DNA from: an uncultured Halomicronema sp.
GTDB taxonomy: Bacteria > Cyanobacteriota > Cyanobacteriia > Phormidesmidales > Phormidesmidaceae
Assembly: GCA_937899725.1 (NCBI GenBank)
Contig: CALCCA010000065.1
Location: 1 to 64,000 of the forward strand
DNA: 64,000 nt
Direction of reading: 5' to 3'
Below the pieces are notes generated by a model, which searched no databases, was not told the DNA's origin, and saw nothing but the letters and a program-made list of their open reading frames with translations. Of this stretch, positions 35,430-46,700 are shown in pieces. A program made the position numbers and the translations under genes. Numbering within the stretch: the first letter of the stretch is position 1; every line of letters begins with the position of its first letter.

Positions 35430-37931
35430 CTACAGCCACTCATCCTCATCGCCCCAATCGTCATCATAGCCGTTGTTGTAGCCCGCAGGCGGGGCACTGC
35501 TGGGGCGATCGCGACCCGCCGAGGCCGAATCACGGGGGGGCAGATCACGCGGCGATCGCGACGCTGGCGGCGGGCCTGGGGGACGGTTCCAATCGCGCTC
35601 ATTGCGATTACCAACGGGCGGGCGGGGCGCGCCATAGGGCTCCGGCTCACCCCAGGGATCGGCGGCAGGACGCGCGTCTGGATTCGGGGCGCGGCCCCGA
35701 CCGGCATCACCATAGCCGCTGACATCGGCACCGTAGCGCTCGGGCGGATAGTTCTGAGCGGGGGGCGGGCTCGGATTAGTCGGGGGACGACCATAGCCGG
35801 GGTCGCGGGGGCGATCATTGCCGTAGATCGGCGGTTCATTCCAACTGGAGCGAGCGGGGGCTCGATAGGGGTCACTGCTGCCCGGTGAGCCATAGGCATT
35901 GGGCTGATAGCGCGGCGGGGGCGGGGCGCTGTAATAGTCGTTGGCGGGGGGCGTTCCGGTGAGGCGGGGGCGATCGTAGTTCCAGGCGTCATCGTCCCAA
36001 GCGGGCCGCCGTGACCAGCTATCTTCGTAGCGATCGTACTCGTTATCATCGCCCAGAAAGGTGCTCTTCAGGGTGCCCCCAATTTGGCCGAGCAGGCCGG
36101 TTTCTTCGGTGTCGTCTTCGTAGAGGTAGGCTTCGCGATTCAGCTCGTAGACCTCATCCTGCAGTTCGGCTTGGGTGATGTCGATGCCCCGTTCGTCGTT
36201 ATTGGTGAGGCATTCCCGCAGCTCTTGAATCAGGCGCTCAACCCGCCGGCGACGATCGCGGGCAAACTGCATACCAAAGTCCAGTACAACTTCCCGCAGC
36301 ACCCGCTCGGCTTGGTAAGTCAGGGCCTCGGCCCGGTTACGCTTTTCAACCTGTTCACGCTTGAGGCGATCAGTGTCTGAAAACTCCTCCGCATCTTTGA
36401 TCATCTGCTGCACCTCTTCTTCACTGAGGGTGGCAGAACCTTGAATGGTGAGGCTTTGTTCGCGCCCGGTGGTGCGATCCATCGCGGAGACTTGCAAAAT
36501 GCCGTTAGCGTCGATGTCAAAGGCTACCTGCACCTGGGGCACGCCGCGCGGGGCCGGGGGAATGCCCATTAGCTTGAAGCGGCCCAGGGCTTTATTGTCA
36601 GCCGCCATTTCGCGCTCGCCCTGCAGCACATGCACTTCCACCATCGTCTGATTATTTTCTGAGGTGGAGAAGATGTCTGAGCGCCGCACCGGAATCGTCG
36701 TATTGCGGGGAATCACCTTTTTCATCACGCCGCCAATGGTTTCGAGGCCCAAGGATAAGGGCGTGACGTCGAGCAGCAATATGTCCTGTACTTCTTGGGT
36801 GAGAATGCCCGCTTGAATGGCCGCTCCGACCGCTACCACTTCGTCCGGATTGACGTTTTGGTTGGGCGGTCGCCGAATCAGCGATCGCACCATGTCGTGC
36901 ACCATGGGCATGCGACTACCGCCGCCCACCAGCACCACCTCATCAATCTGGTCGGGGGTGAGCCCGGCGTCGGTCAGGGCCTGCTTCAGCGGCCCCCGCA
37001 ACCGACTCATCAGATCGCCACATAAACCTTCAAACTGCGATCTCGACAGGGTCGTCTCTAAATGCTTCGGTCCGTCAGCGGTGGCGGTGATAAAGGGCAG
37101 GTTGATTTCCGTGACATTCACGCCAGAAAGCTCAATTTTGGCTTTCTCAGCGGCTTCGGTTAGGCGCTGCAATGATTGGCGATCGCGGCGCAGATCCACG
37201 CCTTCCGCTGCCAAAAAATCATCCGCCAGCCAATCCACAATCTTCTTATCAAAGTTGGTGCCGCCGAGCTGTGTATCCCCCGCGGTTGAGCGCACCTCAA
37301 AGACGCCGTCACCCACATCAAGAATCGACACGTCGAAGGTGCCGCCCCCCAGATCAAACACCAGCACCGTTTGGCTGTACTGCTGGTCGAGGCCATAGGC
37401 GAGCGCCGCCGCCGTCGGCTCGTTCAAAATCCGCTTCACTTCCAGTCCGGCGATGCGACCGGCATTGCGCGTGGCCTGTCGCTGCGCATCGTTGAAATAA
37501 GCGGGTACGGTAATTACGGCCCCGGTCACCGGCTGACCCAGGTAGCGACTCGCCTCTTCCGCCAGCTTCCGCAGAATCATCGACGAGATCTCTTCGGGAG
37601 CAAACTCTTTTTCTAATCGGGGACACTGGATGCGCACTTCATTGTTGTCACCCCGACGAATGGTGTAAGGCACGCGCTTCGAGTCAGCTGACAGCTCGCC
37701 GTACTTACGGCCCATGTACCGCTTCACCCCAGCAAACGTGTTTTGGGGATTCAGGACTGCCTGCCGCCGCGCCATTTGCCCCACTAGGCGCTCGCCGTCT
37801 TTGCTAAACGCCACGACCGAAGGGGTTGTCCGCATGCTTTCTGCATTGGCAATGACGATAGGCTTGCCGCCCTCCATCACCGAGACCACTGAGTTGGTTG
37901 TACCCAGGTCAATCCCCACAACTTTGCCCAT
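35430..37931 (-). CDS. dnaK3: Hsp70 chaperone DnaK with long disordered C-terminal tail
   Basis: 833 aa. Begins [22 protein letters not shown] after GAGGAG at ATG 37931; the longer frame upstream is rejected. The ATPase domain has [12 protein letters not shown] and [13 protein letters not shown], and the substrate domain has [16 protein letters not shown]. From about residue 605 the tail is rich in Pro, Asp, Arg, Tyr and Gly and ends acidic ([11 protein letters not shown]). DnaK2 is about 635 aa. An extended tail plus an adjacent type II J-protein is typical of DnaK3, which is thylakoid-associated in model strains. Identity as DnaK3 is inferred from this. Confidence 0.88.
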   Translation of the reverse strand: MGKVVGIDLGTTNSVVSVMEGGKPIVIANAESMRTTPSVVAFSKDGERLVGQMARRQAVLNPQNTFAGVKRYMGRKYGELSADSKRVPYTIRRGDNNEVRIQCPRLEKEFAPEEISSMILRKLAEEASRYLGQPVTGAVITVPAYFNDAQRQATRNAGRIAGLEVKRILNEPTAAALAYGLDQQYSQTVLVFDLGGGTFDVSILDVGDGVFEVRSTAGDTQLGGTNFDKKIVDWLADDFLAAEGVDLRRDRQSLQRLTEAAEKAKIELSGVNVTEINLPFITATADGPKHLETTLSRSQFEGLCGDLMSRLRGPLKQALTDAGLTPDQIDEVVLVGGGSRMPMVHDMVRSLIRRPPNQNVNPDEVVAVGAAIQAGILTQEVQDILLLDVTPLSLGLETIGGVMKKVIPRNTTIPVRRSDIFSTSENNQTMVEVHVLQGEREMAADNKALGRFKLMGIPPAPRGVPQVQVAFDIDANGILQVSAMDRTTGREQSLTIQGSATLSEEEVQQMIKDAEEFSDTDRLKREQVEKRNRAEALTYQAERVLREVVLDFGMQFARDRRRRVERLIQELRECLTNNDERGIDITQAELQDEVYELNREAYLYEDDTEETGLLGQIGGTLKSTFLGDDNEYDRYEDSWSRRPAWDDDAWNYDRPRLTGTPPANDYYSAPPPPRYQPNAYGSPGSSDPYRAPARSSWNEPPIYGNDRPRDPGYGRPPTNPSPPPAQNYPPERYGADVSGYGDAGRGRAPNPDARPAADPWGEPEPYGAPRPPVGNRNERDWNRPPGPPPASRSPRDLPPRDSASAGRDRPSSAPPAGYNNGYDDDWGDEDEWL

Positions 37932-38304
37932 TCGTCTCGTGTCTCCTCGTTCGTCCCGTATCCCTAACTGTGCGCTCGAACTGTTTGCTCGTCTCTCAGC
38001 TTGTCGTGCCAGCGCCGACCCTGCTGTATGAAACGCCACCGATGGCTGTCGTCGATCCTGACTATCTGCTAACGGCTGTTGCCTCAATTGTCGTGATCAG
38101 CAGCGGTCATCAGAACCAGGATTGCTCCTATTACATCATCAATATATATGGTAGACCTTTGCTTTCGTCGCTCGAGGGATATCCGCACTCAGACCCAGAG
38201 TGAAATTCATAATTCAAAAGATTTTTCGGTCTCAACATTTTGTTACCGCGATCGCGCCGCTGCGGAGCAGGCCTCACACCGAAATTTTGCGGTTGGGCCG
38301 GGCG
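37932..38304. promoter_or_regulatory. Upstream region of the dnaK gene
   Basis: No gene. The SD GAGGAG precedes ATG 37931. I could not find a clear CIRCE element (TTAGCACTC-N9-GAGTGCTAA), so heat control through HrcA is not evident. Confidence 0.4.
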
Positions 38305-38502
38305 CTAGACATCATGCTGCCGTTCAATAAAGGAACGCCCCGCCATGAGCGCGGCACTGCTGGTGGTGTAGCGATATCCATCGTTCAACACGTCTAAAGC
38401 TGAATTGATGATCCAGCACTGGTAACCCTGTTCGTGGCTATGGCTGACGCCAATGATCCAGCCCGGCATCGCCGAAAGTTGAACAAACTGAGTGCTTTCC
38501 AT
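38305..38502 (-). CDS. Small hypothetical protein, 65 aa
   Basis: Starts MESTQFVQLSAMPGWIIGVSHS and continues with QCWIINSALDVLNDGYRYTTSSAALMAGRSF. Even composition and aromatic core residues suggest a folded domain. I believe it is conserved in cyanobacteria but cannot name a family. ATG 38502 is preferred to the TTG at 38514, and no strong SD is seen. Confidence 0.6.
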   Translation of the reverse strand: MESTQFVQLSAMPGWIIGVSHSHEQGYQCWIINSALDVLNDGYRYTTSSAALMAGRSFIERQHDV

Positions 38503-39004
38503 AGGACTGCCCAATTGTTAATTTAATCTTAAGCTAAGACTGGGCAGAAAACGAATCTGCACAGCCAGCGAAATCCGATGGAAGCGTTTCCCGCTGGCTG
38601 CTGTCCGCCATGAGTGGCTTGGCGCCTAAGTCGTTGGCGGGCAGCGAACCACCGCGATCGCCACAGGTGAATGCCGAATCTCAATGATTGAATTCCTGAT
38701 GCCCGCTTAAGATTCCAGCAAGACAGGGGCACCGGACAAATCTGTCCTCTCGTTTCACCGCATGGGCAGATTTCCGTCAGCATGGCTGAACCGCAGTATG
38801 AGTGCGGTGTTCGAGACCACGGGCAAGATGCCCGCTCTCCGCAGTAAATGGTGCATCAATTCGTATCATTCTTCTGGCTGGCGATTCAATTCATACTTGA
38901 AATCAGCAACGCCCAGATTTCCGTCTGAGCTCATTGGTCGCATGCAACTCGCCATCACGTGGTAGTTTGCAAGAGATTTCTGCAACGGTAGGCAATACGG
39001 GCCC
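38503..39004. other. Intergenic region with short palindrome
   Basis: CGGGCAAGATGCCCG (38820-38834) is a small palindrome of a type common in cyanobacterial genomes. It gives the spurious frame at 38762-38965 its GKMPALRSK segment. Nothing else is recognised. Confidence 0.5.
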
Positions 39005-39667
39005 ATGTCTAACCGCTCAATTGGGCTAGCGCCCGAGCTTTACGACTATCTGCTGTCAGCGTCGCTGCGAGAGTCGCCGGTGCTGGCAGAGCTGCGCCAA
39101 TACACGGCCAGCCATACCATGAGCCAAATGCAAATCTCCCCCGAGCAGGGTCAGTTTATGGCGCTGTTGGTCAAGCTGGCCAATGTGCATCGGGCCTTAG
39201 AGGTTGGGGTGTTTACCGGCTATAGTGCGCTGGCGGTGGCCCTGGCGCTGCCGCCGACCGGCCAGCTGGTGGCCTGCGACGTGAGTGAAGACTACACTGC
39301 GATCGCCCGACAGTTTTGGCAAAAAGCGGGCGTCACCGATAAAATCGACCTCCGCCTTGGGCCGGCCCTGGACACGCTGCAGCAGCTGATCGACACCGGC
39401 GAAGCGAATACCTTTGACTTTGCCTTTATCGACGCCGACAAAAGCAACTACGACCTGTACTACGAGCAAGCGCTCGTTCTAGTGCGATCAGGCGGTCTGA
39501 TTGTGATCGACAATGTGTTGTGGTCAGGTCGCGTAGCCGCCGCCACCGTCACCGACAATCGCACTCGGCGCATGCGAGCTTTGAATCAAAAGCTCCACGG
39601 CGACGATCGCATTGATTTGAGTTTGCTACCCGTCGGCGACGGCCTGACCCTGGCACTCAAGCGTTAG
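39005..39667 (+). CDS. Class I SAM-dependent O-methyltransferase (CCoAOMT-like)
   Basis: 220 aa. SAM motif I is ALEVGVFTGYSALAVALALP (about 64-83). The metal/catechol motif is FDFAFIDADKSNYDLYYEQAL, with IVIDNVLWSGRV next, as in Mg-dependent caffeoyl-CoA/catechol O-methyltransferases. The family methylates hydroxyls of phenolics. The natural substrate here is unknown. ATG 39005 directly begins the conserved N-terminal helix. Monocistronic and convergent with the M23 peptidase gene. Confidence 0.9.
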   Translation: MSNRSIGLAPELYDYLLSASLRESPVLAELRQYTASHTMSQMQISPEQGQFMALLVKLANVHRALEVGVFTGYSALAVALALPPTGQLVACDVSEDYTAIARQFWQKAGVTDKIDLRLGPALDTLQQLIDTGEANTFDFAFIDADKSNYDLYYEQALVLVRSGGLIVIDNVLWSGRVAAATVTDNRTRRMRALNQKLHGDDRIDLSLLPVGDGLTLALKR

Positions 39668-39757
39668 TCATGCTGGGCTCAAACCACACTCTAGAACAGA
39701 CAGTTTTCTATCAGGGTTCAGCCGTTGCTGTCGGGGTTTTGCAGTGCCACCCCCCGA

Positions 39758-40444
39758 CTAATTGGCGCGTACCGATACCTGCTGGCTGCTGTACATCGCA
39801 TGCAAAACAAGCGCCGGATCAACCCAATTGTCGTCATACTTCATGCCCCAGTGCAGGTGAGGGCCGGTCGTGCGCCCGGTCATGCCAATGCGCCCAATGC
39901 GTGTACCCGTGCCCACGGCTTGCCCTTCCCGAATGCGGAGATTGCCGCCGCTATCGACCATATAACGCCCCCCGCCCTCCGTCACGACATGGCCTTGCAT
40001 ATGACAGTAAATATGCATCCAGTTACCCGACTGCACCACCACCGACGTACCGCAGGTGCTGTCGTCAGAGACTTCGATCACCTGTCCGTCCCACCAGTTG
40101 CGAATATAGCTGCCCATCGGAGCGGCCAAATCTAACCCATAGTGAAAGCGCTGGCTGCCCCCGTAGGGATCGGAGCGGTAGCCAAACGGCGAGGTATAAG
40201 CCTGAAAATTTTCTACCGGGAAGGAGGCTTCGTGCCAGAGATGGCCTACGGCCACATCAGCCGTCGCTAAAGGCTCAACAGCTTGCCCGATCGCGGGCTG
40301 ATAGCCAAAGTGCACCAGCATCGTGACCAAGGCTGCAGCTAATACCCAGACCAGCGTCGAAACGCGACGCGCGAGGGCCGACTTTGAGGGGGTAGACAGG
40401 CCTCGACCAGATGCAAGACGCCCAAGATGAAACCAACGCTTCAT
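39758..40444 (-). CDS. M23 family peptidase (LytM-like endopeptidase)
   Basis: 228 aa. Membrane anchor at about 27-46. The LytM domain has zinc ligands H101 and D105 in HYGLDLA, H198 in HLHWG, and H148 in HIYCHMQ. All active-site positions are kept, so it is probably an active peptidoglycan endopeptidase outside the membrane, involved in envelope remodelling. The sequence before the domain is short, with no LysM repeats. Confidence 0.9.
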   Translation of the reverse strand: MKRWFHLGRLASGRGLSTPSKSALARRVSTLVWVLAAALVTMLVHFGYQPAIGQAVEPLATADVAVGHLWHEASFPVENFQAYTSPFGYRSDPYGGSQRFHYGLDLAAPMGSYIRNWWDGQVIEVSDDSTCGTSVVVQSGNWMHIYCHMQGHVVTEGGGRYMVDSGGNLRIREGQAVGTGTRIGRIGMTGRTTGPHLHWGMKYDDNWVDPALVLHAMYSSQQVSVRAN

Positions 40445-41089
40445 GATTAAGAACTTAGCCGGTAGAGATGATCAGGGAAGGATTGAATTGATCCGGTGAC
40501 GTACAATCCAACGACGATTAAGAGTACCGCAGTTTTCAGAAAAGTCTCACTTCAGCCATCGACTGATCGGCGCAAAGAACGCTCCAGATCTGCGCTCGGC
40601 AGCGTTCTTTGCGATCAGCAGAAAACACTGCGAAATCAAGGCATTGGCCAGATCGTGTCGGGTTCTCACCAGACGGTTTACCCCAGCCATGAGGGCAACA
40701 GTGTCGAAAAAATTTACACGGCGATCGCGCGATCGCTCCCCTGATCAGCACCCAGCAAGTTGCCCCAGCTAAAGCCACTCAAAATCAACCTTGCTCACGG
40801 CGACAAAAAGTCACTAACGACAGCAGCATCTGCTTCGCGAAGGGCAATTCCCGGCGCCATGCCGCGATCGGCATGCAAAATTACAGCAGAATTCGGAATG
40901 CCGAAGTCGGGATTTAAAGGCCGATCAGATGGCGATTTCAGCCATCTGTGGTGACCTCATCAAACTGCGGCTTGCTATATATGGAGCGGGTCAAAACACG
41001 CCTGCAGAAACCTGGAGTCCCTTGACCTGACTCGGTTACCGATACTGCTTGCCCGCGCCAACATCGGCATGCATCGACCTCAGCCCAAT
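40445..41089. other. Intergenic region with large hairpin and MITE-like copy
   Basis: 40563-40618 folds as an 18-bp hairpin: CTGATC/GATCAG, a 3-nt bulge, then a perfect 12-bp stem GCAAAGAACGCT/AGCGTTCTTTGC. A MITE-like copy is at 40880-40980. No protein-like frame occurs. Confidence 0.65.
40880..40980 (+). repeat. MITE-like element, copy 2 (101 bp)
   Basis: Starts ATTACAGCAGAATTCGGAATGC and ends with the shared CTGCGGCTTGCTATAT. The interior GATTTCAGCCATCTG and TGACCT-ATCAAACTGCGG match copy 3 and copy 1. Its left terminal repeat is imperfect compared with copy 1. Confidence 0.75.
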
Positions 41090-43399
41090 CTAAAACGTAG
41101 TCGTCCAAATCAGTGCGTTCACTTTTTCCAGTAACCATTCTGGCTCTAACGGCAAGGTAATCGAGGCATCGACGTCGTGGGGCGGTTCTTGCGGTTCTTG
41201 GCGGCTGCGCAAGGCCAAGATTTTTACCTTAGAGGTAATCAAGGCTTCCCGCAGCGCTTCGACGACTCGTCTGCCGTTGATGCTGCCCAGATCCATATTG
41301 ATAATCACGACGGCAGGCTGCAAGAGCGCAACTTGCTCAACCACCCGCGAGCCTTCGATCATCCAAATGACCTGATAGTCAGCTGCCGTTAGCAGATCAC
41401 AAATCACGCCAGCAGTATCTTCTTGATCTTCAACCAGTACGATGCGACCGGTTACCGGCGCTGTCTTGGGGGCTGGCACCGCAGGCAGCTTGGGTTGGGG
41501 GTGAACCTCAGCCGCCAACCGCTGCAGCGGCAGCCGGGCCGTAAACACTGAGCCGACGCCCACCCGCGAGTTAACAGTGATCGAGCCCCCATGCAGTTCG
41601 ATCAGCTGCTTGGTCAGGGCGAGGCCTAACCCCGTGCCCGGATATTGGCGCTGTCGACTGGGTTCGAGTTGCTGAAAGGTTTCAAATAGCCGAGAGATTT
41701 GATGTTCGGGAATGCCGATACCGGTATCTTCGACCTGGAAAATCGCCATCTGCTGCTCGCGGCGCAGTCGCAGGTTGACCTGGCCACCGTCGTGGGTAAA
41801 TTTGAGGGCATTGCTCAGCAAGTTACTCAAGATTTGTTGAATCCGCCGGGGGTCACCGGTAAACGTATCTTGATCGGGCAACAGCGTCGATTCAAAATTC
41901 AGGAACATGCTGCGATCGCGCGCCAGTTTGCGAAAGGGTTCGATCGCCTGTTGCGACAGACTCGTCAGCGAAAACGTGCGGACTTCGAGCACGATGCGCC
42001 CCGACTCGATCTTCGACATTTCTAAAATGTTGTTGATCACCACGAGCAGCCGTTCACCGCTATCGTGAATCGTCTGCAAATAGGTGCGCTGCCGGGCATT
42101 CAGCTCACCTAAAGACCAGCGCAGCAGCGTGGCCGACATGCCAATGATGCAGGTCAGTGGGGTGCGCAGCTCATGGCTCATGGTGGCCAAAAATTCACTT
42201 TTGGTGAAGTTAGCCGACTGGGCCGCCGCCAAGGCGTCCTTCAAATCCTGGGTGCGGTTAATCACGCAGGTTTCGAGCGACTGAGTTTGCGATCGCAGCT
42301 GCGTATACAGCTCGGCCTGCTGAATGGCGATCGCCAGATGCTGGGCAATCTGCCGCAAAAACGTGAGTTCGGAGGGGTGCCAAGAGCGCGGTGTGTGGCA
42401 CTGGTGGGCAATGAGTAACCCCCACAGCTCGTTTTGGACGATGATTGGCACAATCACCTTGGCACGCACCTGAGCCTTTTGGAGAAAGTTCAACAGACAG
42501 GGCGTGTCGTGATAGTGAGCCTGCACATCACTAACCGCTAAGGGCACACCATCCTGATACTTTTGGCGGCATTGGGCCGCATCGTCAAAGCAGCGTTCTT
42601 CCGTAAATTGCAGCACGGACTCAATCGCAGCAGACGATAACGATTCGTAGGTCACATAGCCTTGGGGTTTGGGCGTTGACTCGGTCGAGTCTAGGGATGA
42701 CTGCCCCCAGGGCGACGGTGACGCCGCCGTGACGGACTGAAACTGATAGATCAACAGCCGATCCGTCGCCAAATGTTGCTGTACTTCAGCCACCGTGGTC
42801 GAAAGCACGGCCTGCAGATCGAGGCTGTCACGAATTTTAGCGATGATCTGGTTAATCAGTAGCTCTTGTTCATGCTTTTGGTCGAGTTGAGCTTGGGCGG
42901 TCCTCACTGGGGTGGTCTCTTGCCAAGATTCCTCCAAGAAGGTTTCGAGGCTTAAATTACCCGGTTCGATCAACTGGGGCAGCAGGGTCATCATCAACTC
43001 AGCGCAGGAGTCGGCTGAGCGATCGCTCAACAGTTGCTGCGCCTCATCCAGTCGTTGCCGCACTTCAGCCGTGGCAGCAATGGTGACGAGGCTATTGAGT
43101 GCTTGTTTGAGGCAGTCCGGCCCCGTGGCTAGGCCAACGGAGAAAAGTTCAAGGGAATTAGCCAACGCTGAGACCGGCAGGCTGTTTTGGACGAGCAATC
43201 CTTGCGTGGTCGGCGTCACCACCAACGCCACGGTTTGCCAGCCCGTCACCGTTGCCCAGGCGGCGCTCAAATCGGCCTCCGTCACGCCAATCGCGCCCAC
43301 CTGCTGGGCCTGACTCAGCAACGAACGCCGTAAGCGATGGTAAGTGCCAAACGACAGCTGTCGAACCGCGAAGGCCGAATTGTCGGGAAATAGAGTCAT
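41090..43399 (-). CDS. Hybrid sensor histidine kinase, GAF-HisKA-HATPase-degenerate receiver
   Basis: 769 aa, soluble. An unassigned N-terminal region (about 1-170) is followed by a GAF domain at about 185-365 ([27 protein letters not shown]). HisKA has H409 in [15 protein letters not shown]. HATPase boxes are N at NLLSNALKF and G1/G2 at [10 protein letters not shown] and [18 protein letters not shown]. The C-terminal receiver-like domain (about 650-765) has N701 where the phospho-Asp should be, R731 for the conserved Thr/Ser and Leu for the conserved Lys, so it probably cannot be phosphorylated. No partner regulator is adjacent. The GAF lacks a convincing bilin-binding Cys-His pair. Confidence 0.9.
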   Translation of the reverse strand: MTLFPDNSAFAVRQLSFGTYHRLRRSLLSQAQQVGAIGVTEADLSAAWATVTGWQTVALVVTPTTQGLLVQNSLPVSALANSLELFSVGLATGPDCLKQALNSLVTIAATAEVRQRLDEAQQLLSDRSADSCAELMMTLLPQLIEPGNLSLETFLEESWQETTPVRTAQAQLDQKHEQELLINQIIAKIRDSLDLQAVLSTTVAEVQQHLATDRLLIYQFQSVTAASPSPWGQSSLDSTESTPKPQGYVTYESLSSAAIESVLQFTEERCFDDAAQCRQKYQDGVPLAVSDVQAHYHDTPCLLNFLQKAQVRAKVIVPIIVQNELWGLLIAHQCHTPRSWHPSELTFLRQIAQHLAIAIQQAELYTQLRSQTQSLETCVINRTQDLKDALAAAQSANFTKSEFLATMSHELRTPLTCIIGMSATLLRWSLGELNARQRTYLQTIHDSGERLLVVINNILEMSKIESGRIVLEVRTFSLTSLSQQAIEPFRKLARDRSMFLNFESTLLPDQDTFTGDPRRIQQILSNLLSNALKFTHDGGQVNLRLRREQQMAIFQVEDTGIGIPEHQISRLFETFQQLEPSRQRQYPGTGLGLALTKQLIELHGGSITVNSRVGVGSVFTARLPLQRLAAEVHPQPKLPAVPAPKTAPVTGRIVLVEDQEDTAGVICDLLTAADYQVIWMIEGSRVVEQVALLQPAVVIINMDLGSINGRRVVEALREALITSKVKILALRSRQEPQEPPHDVDASITLPLEPEWLLEKVNALIWTTTF

Positions 43400-43603
43400 G
43401 ACTTGCGAAAGCCAGGGTCGTAGGCCCTAACCCAGTGTTTACTCAAATTTGTCAGATGGCTCAAACTGCTGACACTACCCTGCTTCTTGCAAGCCTGATC
43501 GAGCTTTAAAGCACATTGCCGCCGCTCCTAGCTCTACTCACCCAGGGCAAAGAAACATGACAGCCAGCAACCATGGCATCGGTGCCCTCAGCCTTAACCA
43601 GAT

Positions 43604-43703
43604 CGACGGGGCGATCGCCCTGACGCCCCATCGCCCCGTCGTTCAAAACATGGAACTCATGGTAGCTTTCGATGGGGTTTCCTCCGCGAGACACCAGAGT
43701 TCC
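43604..43703 (+). promoter_or_regulatory. Structured leader upstream of cobN
   Basis: Hairpin 1: CGACGGGGCGAT (43604-43615) with ATCGCCCCGTCG (43630-43641), perfect 12 bp. Hairpin 2: GGAACTC-TGGT (43652-43663, one bulged A) with ACCAGAGTTCC (43693-43703). Both lie between an earlier in-frame ATG (43557) and the likely cobN ATG (43737). No AdoCbl riboswitch consensus was found. Either a regulatory leader or chance structure in a translated extension. Confidence 0.5.
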
Positions 43704-43736
43704 TTCAGATTTCACTCGCCGCTGCGGATTTTAACG

Positions 43737-46700
43737 ATGCATCGATTGGCCGCAACCCCTGGTGGCTGGACACCGGACACTGACGGGGTCATTTTTGTCG
43801 AGCAGAGCCCCGCCCCGCTCATTTTCATGACGACTGCCGATACCGACATTCAGTGTTTGGCGCGGGTGGCAGCCCAGTGGCCCTCCGCTGCGCCGGAATT
43901 ACGGGTGGTGAATTTGCTGCAGCTGCAGCAAGAACTGGCGATCGATGCCTATGGCGACAGGGTGCTGGCCCAGGCGCAGGTGATTGTTTTGCGTCTGCTG
44001 GGCGGACGAGCTTACTGGTCTTACGGTCTAGAGGTGACGCGGGCGATCGCGCAAACCCACGGCATATCGCTGATCGTGCTGCCAGGGGACGATCGCCCCG
44101 ACCCCGACTTAATGAGCCATTCCACGGTGCCGTTAGCGGTGGCCCATGGCCTCTGGCGCTATCTGATTGAAGGCGGGGTGGCCAATCTGCGCCACGGGCT
44201 GATGGCCCTGTGCGATCGCACCCTGCAGACCCAATTCGCCCCACCGGCCCCACAGCCGGTGGCGAAAACCGGCATTTATACCCCGCCCCAGCCCTCCGGC
44301 TCCGCCGCCTCGCCGTCCTCTGACCAGCCCTGGCCCCAGGTGGGTGTGCTGTTCTATCGCGCCCATTACCTGGCGGGCAACACTGCGCCGATTGATGCTC
44401 TCTGTCAGACCCTACAGCAGCGGCAACTGACCGCCATCCCCATCTACGTCGCCTCGCTACAAGACCCCGAGGTGCAGGCAGGGCTGATCGCGTTACTCCA
44501 ATCTCCAGACGGGGTAGGTAGTCAGAAAAACGCTGACGGCATTGACCTGTTGCTCAACACCACCAGTTTTGCGGTCGCCAAACTAAATTCCGCTGAGCCC
44601 CAACTCGACCTGTGGCAGCGGTTGAACGTCCCCGTGCTGCAGGTGATTCTCAGCGGCGGCACGTTAGCGAGCTGGCAGCAAAATCCGATGGGGTTGAGCC
44701 CCCGCGACATCGCGATGAATGTGGCCCTGCCCGAGGTGGATGGCCGCATCATCACCCGCGCCGTGTCGTTCAAGACTGCCGCTACCCGCAGTGAGCGGCT
44801 CGAAACCGATGTCGTCACCTATGAGCCGGTGAGCGATCGCATCGCCTTTGTCGCCGAGCTAGCGGCCAACTGGGTGCAGCTCCGTCGAACGCCGCCCGCT
44901 CAGCGGCGAGTGGCGTTGATCTTGGCCAATTATCCCAATCGCGATGGGCGGTTGGCCAACGGCGTCGGCCTGGATACACCCCAGAGCTGTGTCGAGCTGC
45001 TGCAGGCGCTGCGGCTCGCGGGCTATCGGGTAGAGAATCTGCCGAAAACGGGGGACGAGCTGATCCAGCGTCTGACCGCAACGGTGACGAACGACCCCGA
45101 AAGTCAGGGAATGCGCCCCGTATTGCAGACCCTGAGCAACGCGGACTATGACGCCTTTTTTGCCCAGCTGCCCGAGACCGTGCAGCAAAGCATTGGGCAG
45201 CGCTGGGGGTCGCCTGCACAGGAACGATCACGTCCAGAAAACCCCCATCCTGAATCCTGGCCCGTCGCAGGCCTGCAGCTGGGCCAGATCTTTGTCGGCG
45301 TGCAGCCTAGTCGCGGCTATGATCGCGACCCCACCTTGAACTATCACGCTCCCGACTTAGAGCCAACCCATGCCTATCTGGCGTTTTATGCCTGGGTGCG
45401 GCAGCAGTTTGGCGCTCAGGCCATCCTTCACGTCGGCAAGCACGGTAATTTGGAATGGCTACCGGGCAAGGGCATTGGGCTCTCAGCGACCTGTTACCCT
45501 GAAGCGGCGCTGGGGGCACTACCTCACCTTTATCCCTTCATTGTGAATGACCCCGGTGAGGGCGCTCAGGCCAAGCGGCGCGCCCAGGCCGTGATTGTCG
45601 ATCACCTGACGCCCCCCCTGACCCGAGCCGAACTGTACGGACCACTGCAGCAGTTAGAAGGCTTGGTGGATGAATATTACGAAGCCCAAAGCCTCGACCC
45701 GACGCGCCTCTCGCCCCTGCGTGATCGTCTGCTGACGCTGCTGCAGGACACGCAACTGCTGGCCGATCTGGGCACGCCCGCGACCCGTCTGGGGCCAACG
45801 GCGGATGAAGCCTTCGCCACTCTGCTGCCAACGGTAGACGGCTATTTGTGCGAACTCAAGGAAGCGCAAATCCGCGATGGCCTGCATATTTTGGGGCGCT
45901 GTCCTACCGGGCGACAGCTGCGCGATTTGACGATTGCGATCGCGCGTCACCCCGCTCAAGGGCGGCTGGGCCTGACTCGGGCGATCGCTCAGGATTGGTA
46001 CCTCGCGATCGATCCACTTACAGATGAATTAGGCCAGCCTTGGCATTACCCGCCGCCATCTCAAGTTCCGGTTGGGGCCGTCCCCCTCTTTCAGCACTGC
46101 CGCACCGTGGGCGATGCAGTAGAAGTACTGGAGCAGCAGGCCCACCGCTGGATCGACGCCATGATTGCAGAAACGCCCTCAGACGCCGCAGTAGCCCCCT
46201 CTCCTGGCCCGCTCACAACTATTGAACTCCAGTGGATCGAGCACCAGCTGTTGCCTCAGCTCCGCCAGACCCCCCGCGAAATTGCGGCGGTGCTGGCCGG
46301 GTTAGACGGCCACTACATTCCCAGTGGCCCGGCGGGCGCACCGACCCGCAACCGTCCCGACGTGTTGCCCACCGGGCGCAACTTTTACTCGGTGGATATT
46401 CGCGCGATTCCGACCGAAAGCGCTTGGGATGTGGGCCGCAAAGCGGCTGAGGTGCTGATAGAACAGTACACCCAAGAAAACGGCGAGTATCCCCAGTCGA
46501 TTGGCCTCTCAGTTTGGGGCACGGCCACCATGCGCACTGGCGGCGATGACCTGGCAGAGGCGCTGGCGCTGCTGGGCGTGCGTCCCGTTTGGGATGGGCC
46601 GTCGCGGCGGGTGGTCGATTTTGAGATTTTGCCGGTGACTCTACTGGGCCGCCCTCGGGTAGATGTGACACTGCGCATCTCCGGCTTCTTTCGCGATGCC

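Noticed and set aside
35306-36049. Long Pro/Arg/Thr-rich frame on the minus strand and a plus-strand frame at 35385-35888
   Set aside because: Both are shadows of the GC-rich low-complexity tail of dnaK3.
37932-38200. CIRCE heat-shock element before dnaK
   Set aside because: No TTAGCACTC-N9-GAGTGCTAA-like inverted repeat is visible.
38762-38965. 67-codon frame with GKMPALRSK
   Set aside because: The segment comes from the palindrome CGGGCAAGATGCCCG, a repeat-derived sequence often misread as coding.
40496-40744. 82-codon frame upstream of the M23 gene
   Set aside because: It spans the large hairpin at 40563-40618 and HIP1-rich sequence and lacks a start signal.
43506-43736. AdoCbl (B12) riboswitch before cobN
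   Set aside because: Searched by eye for the B12-box consensus and did not find it; only unrelated hairpins are present.
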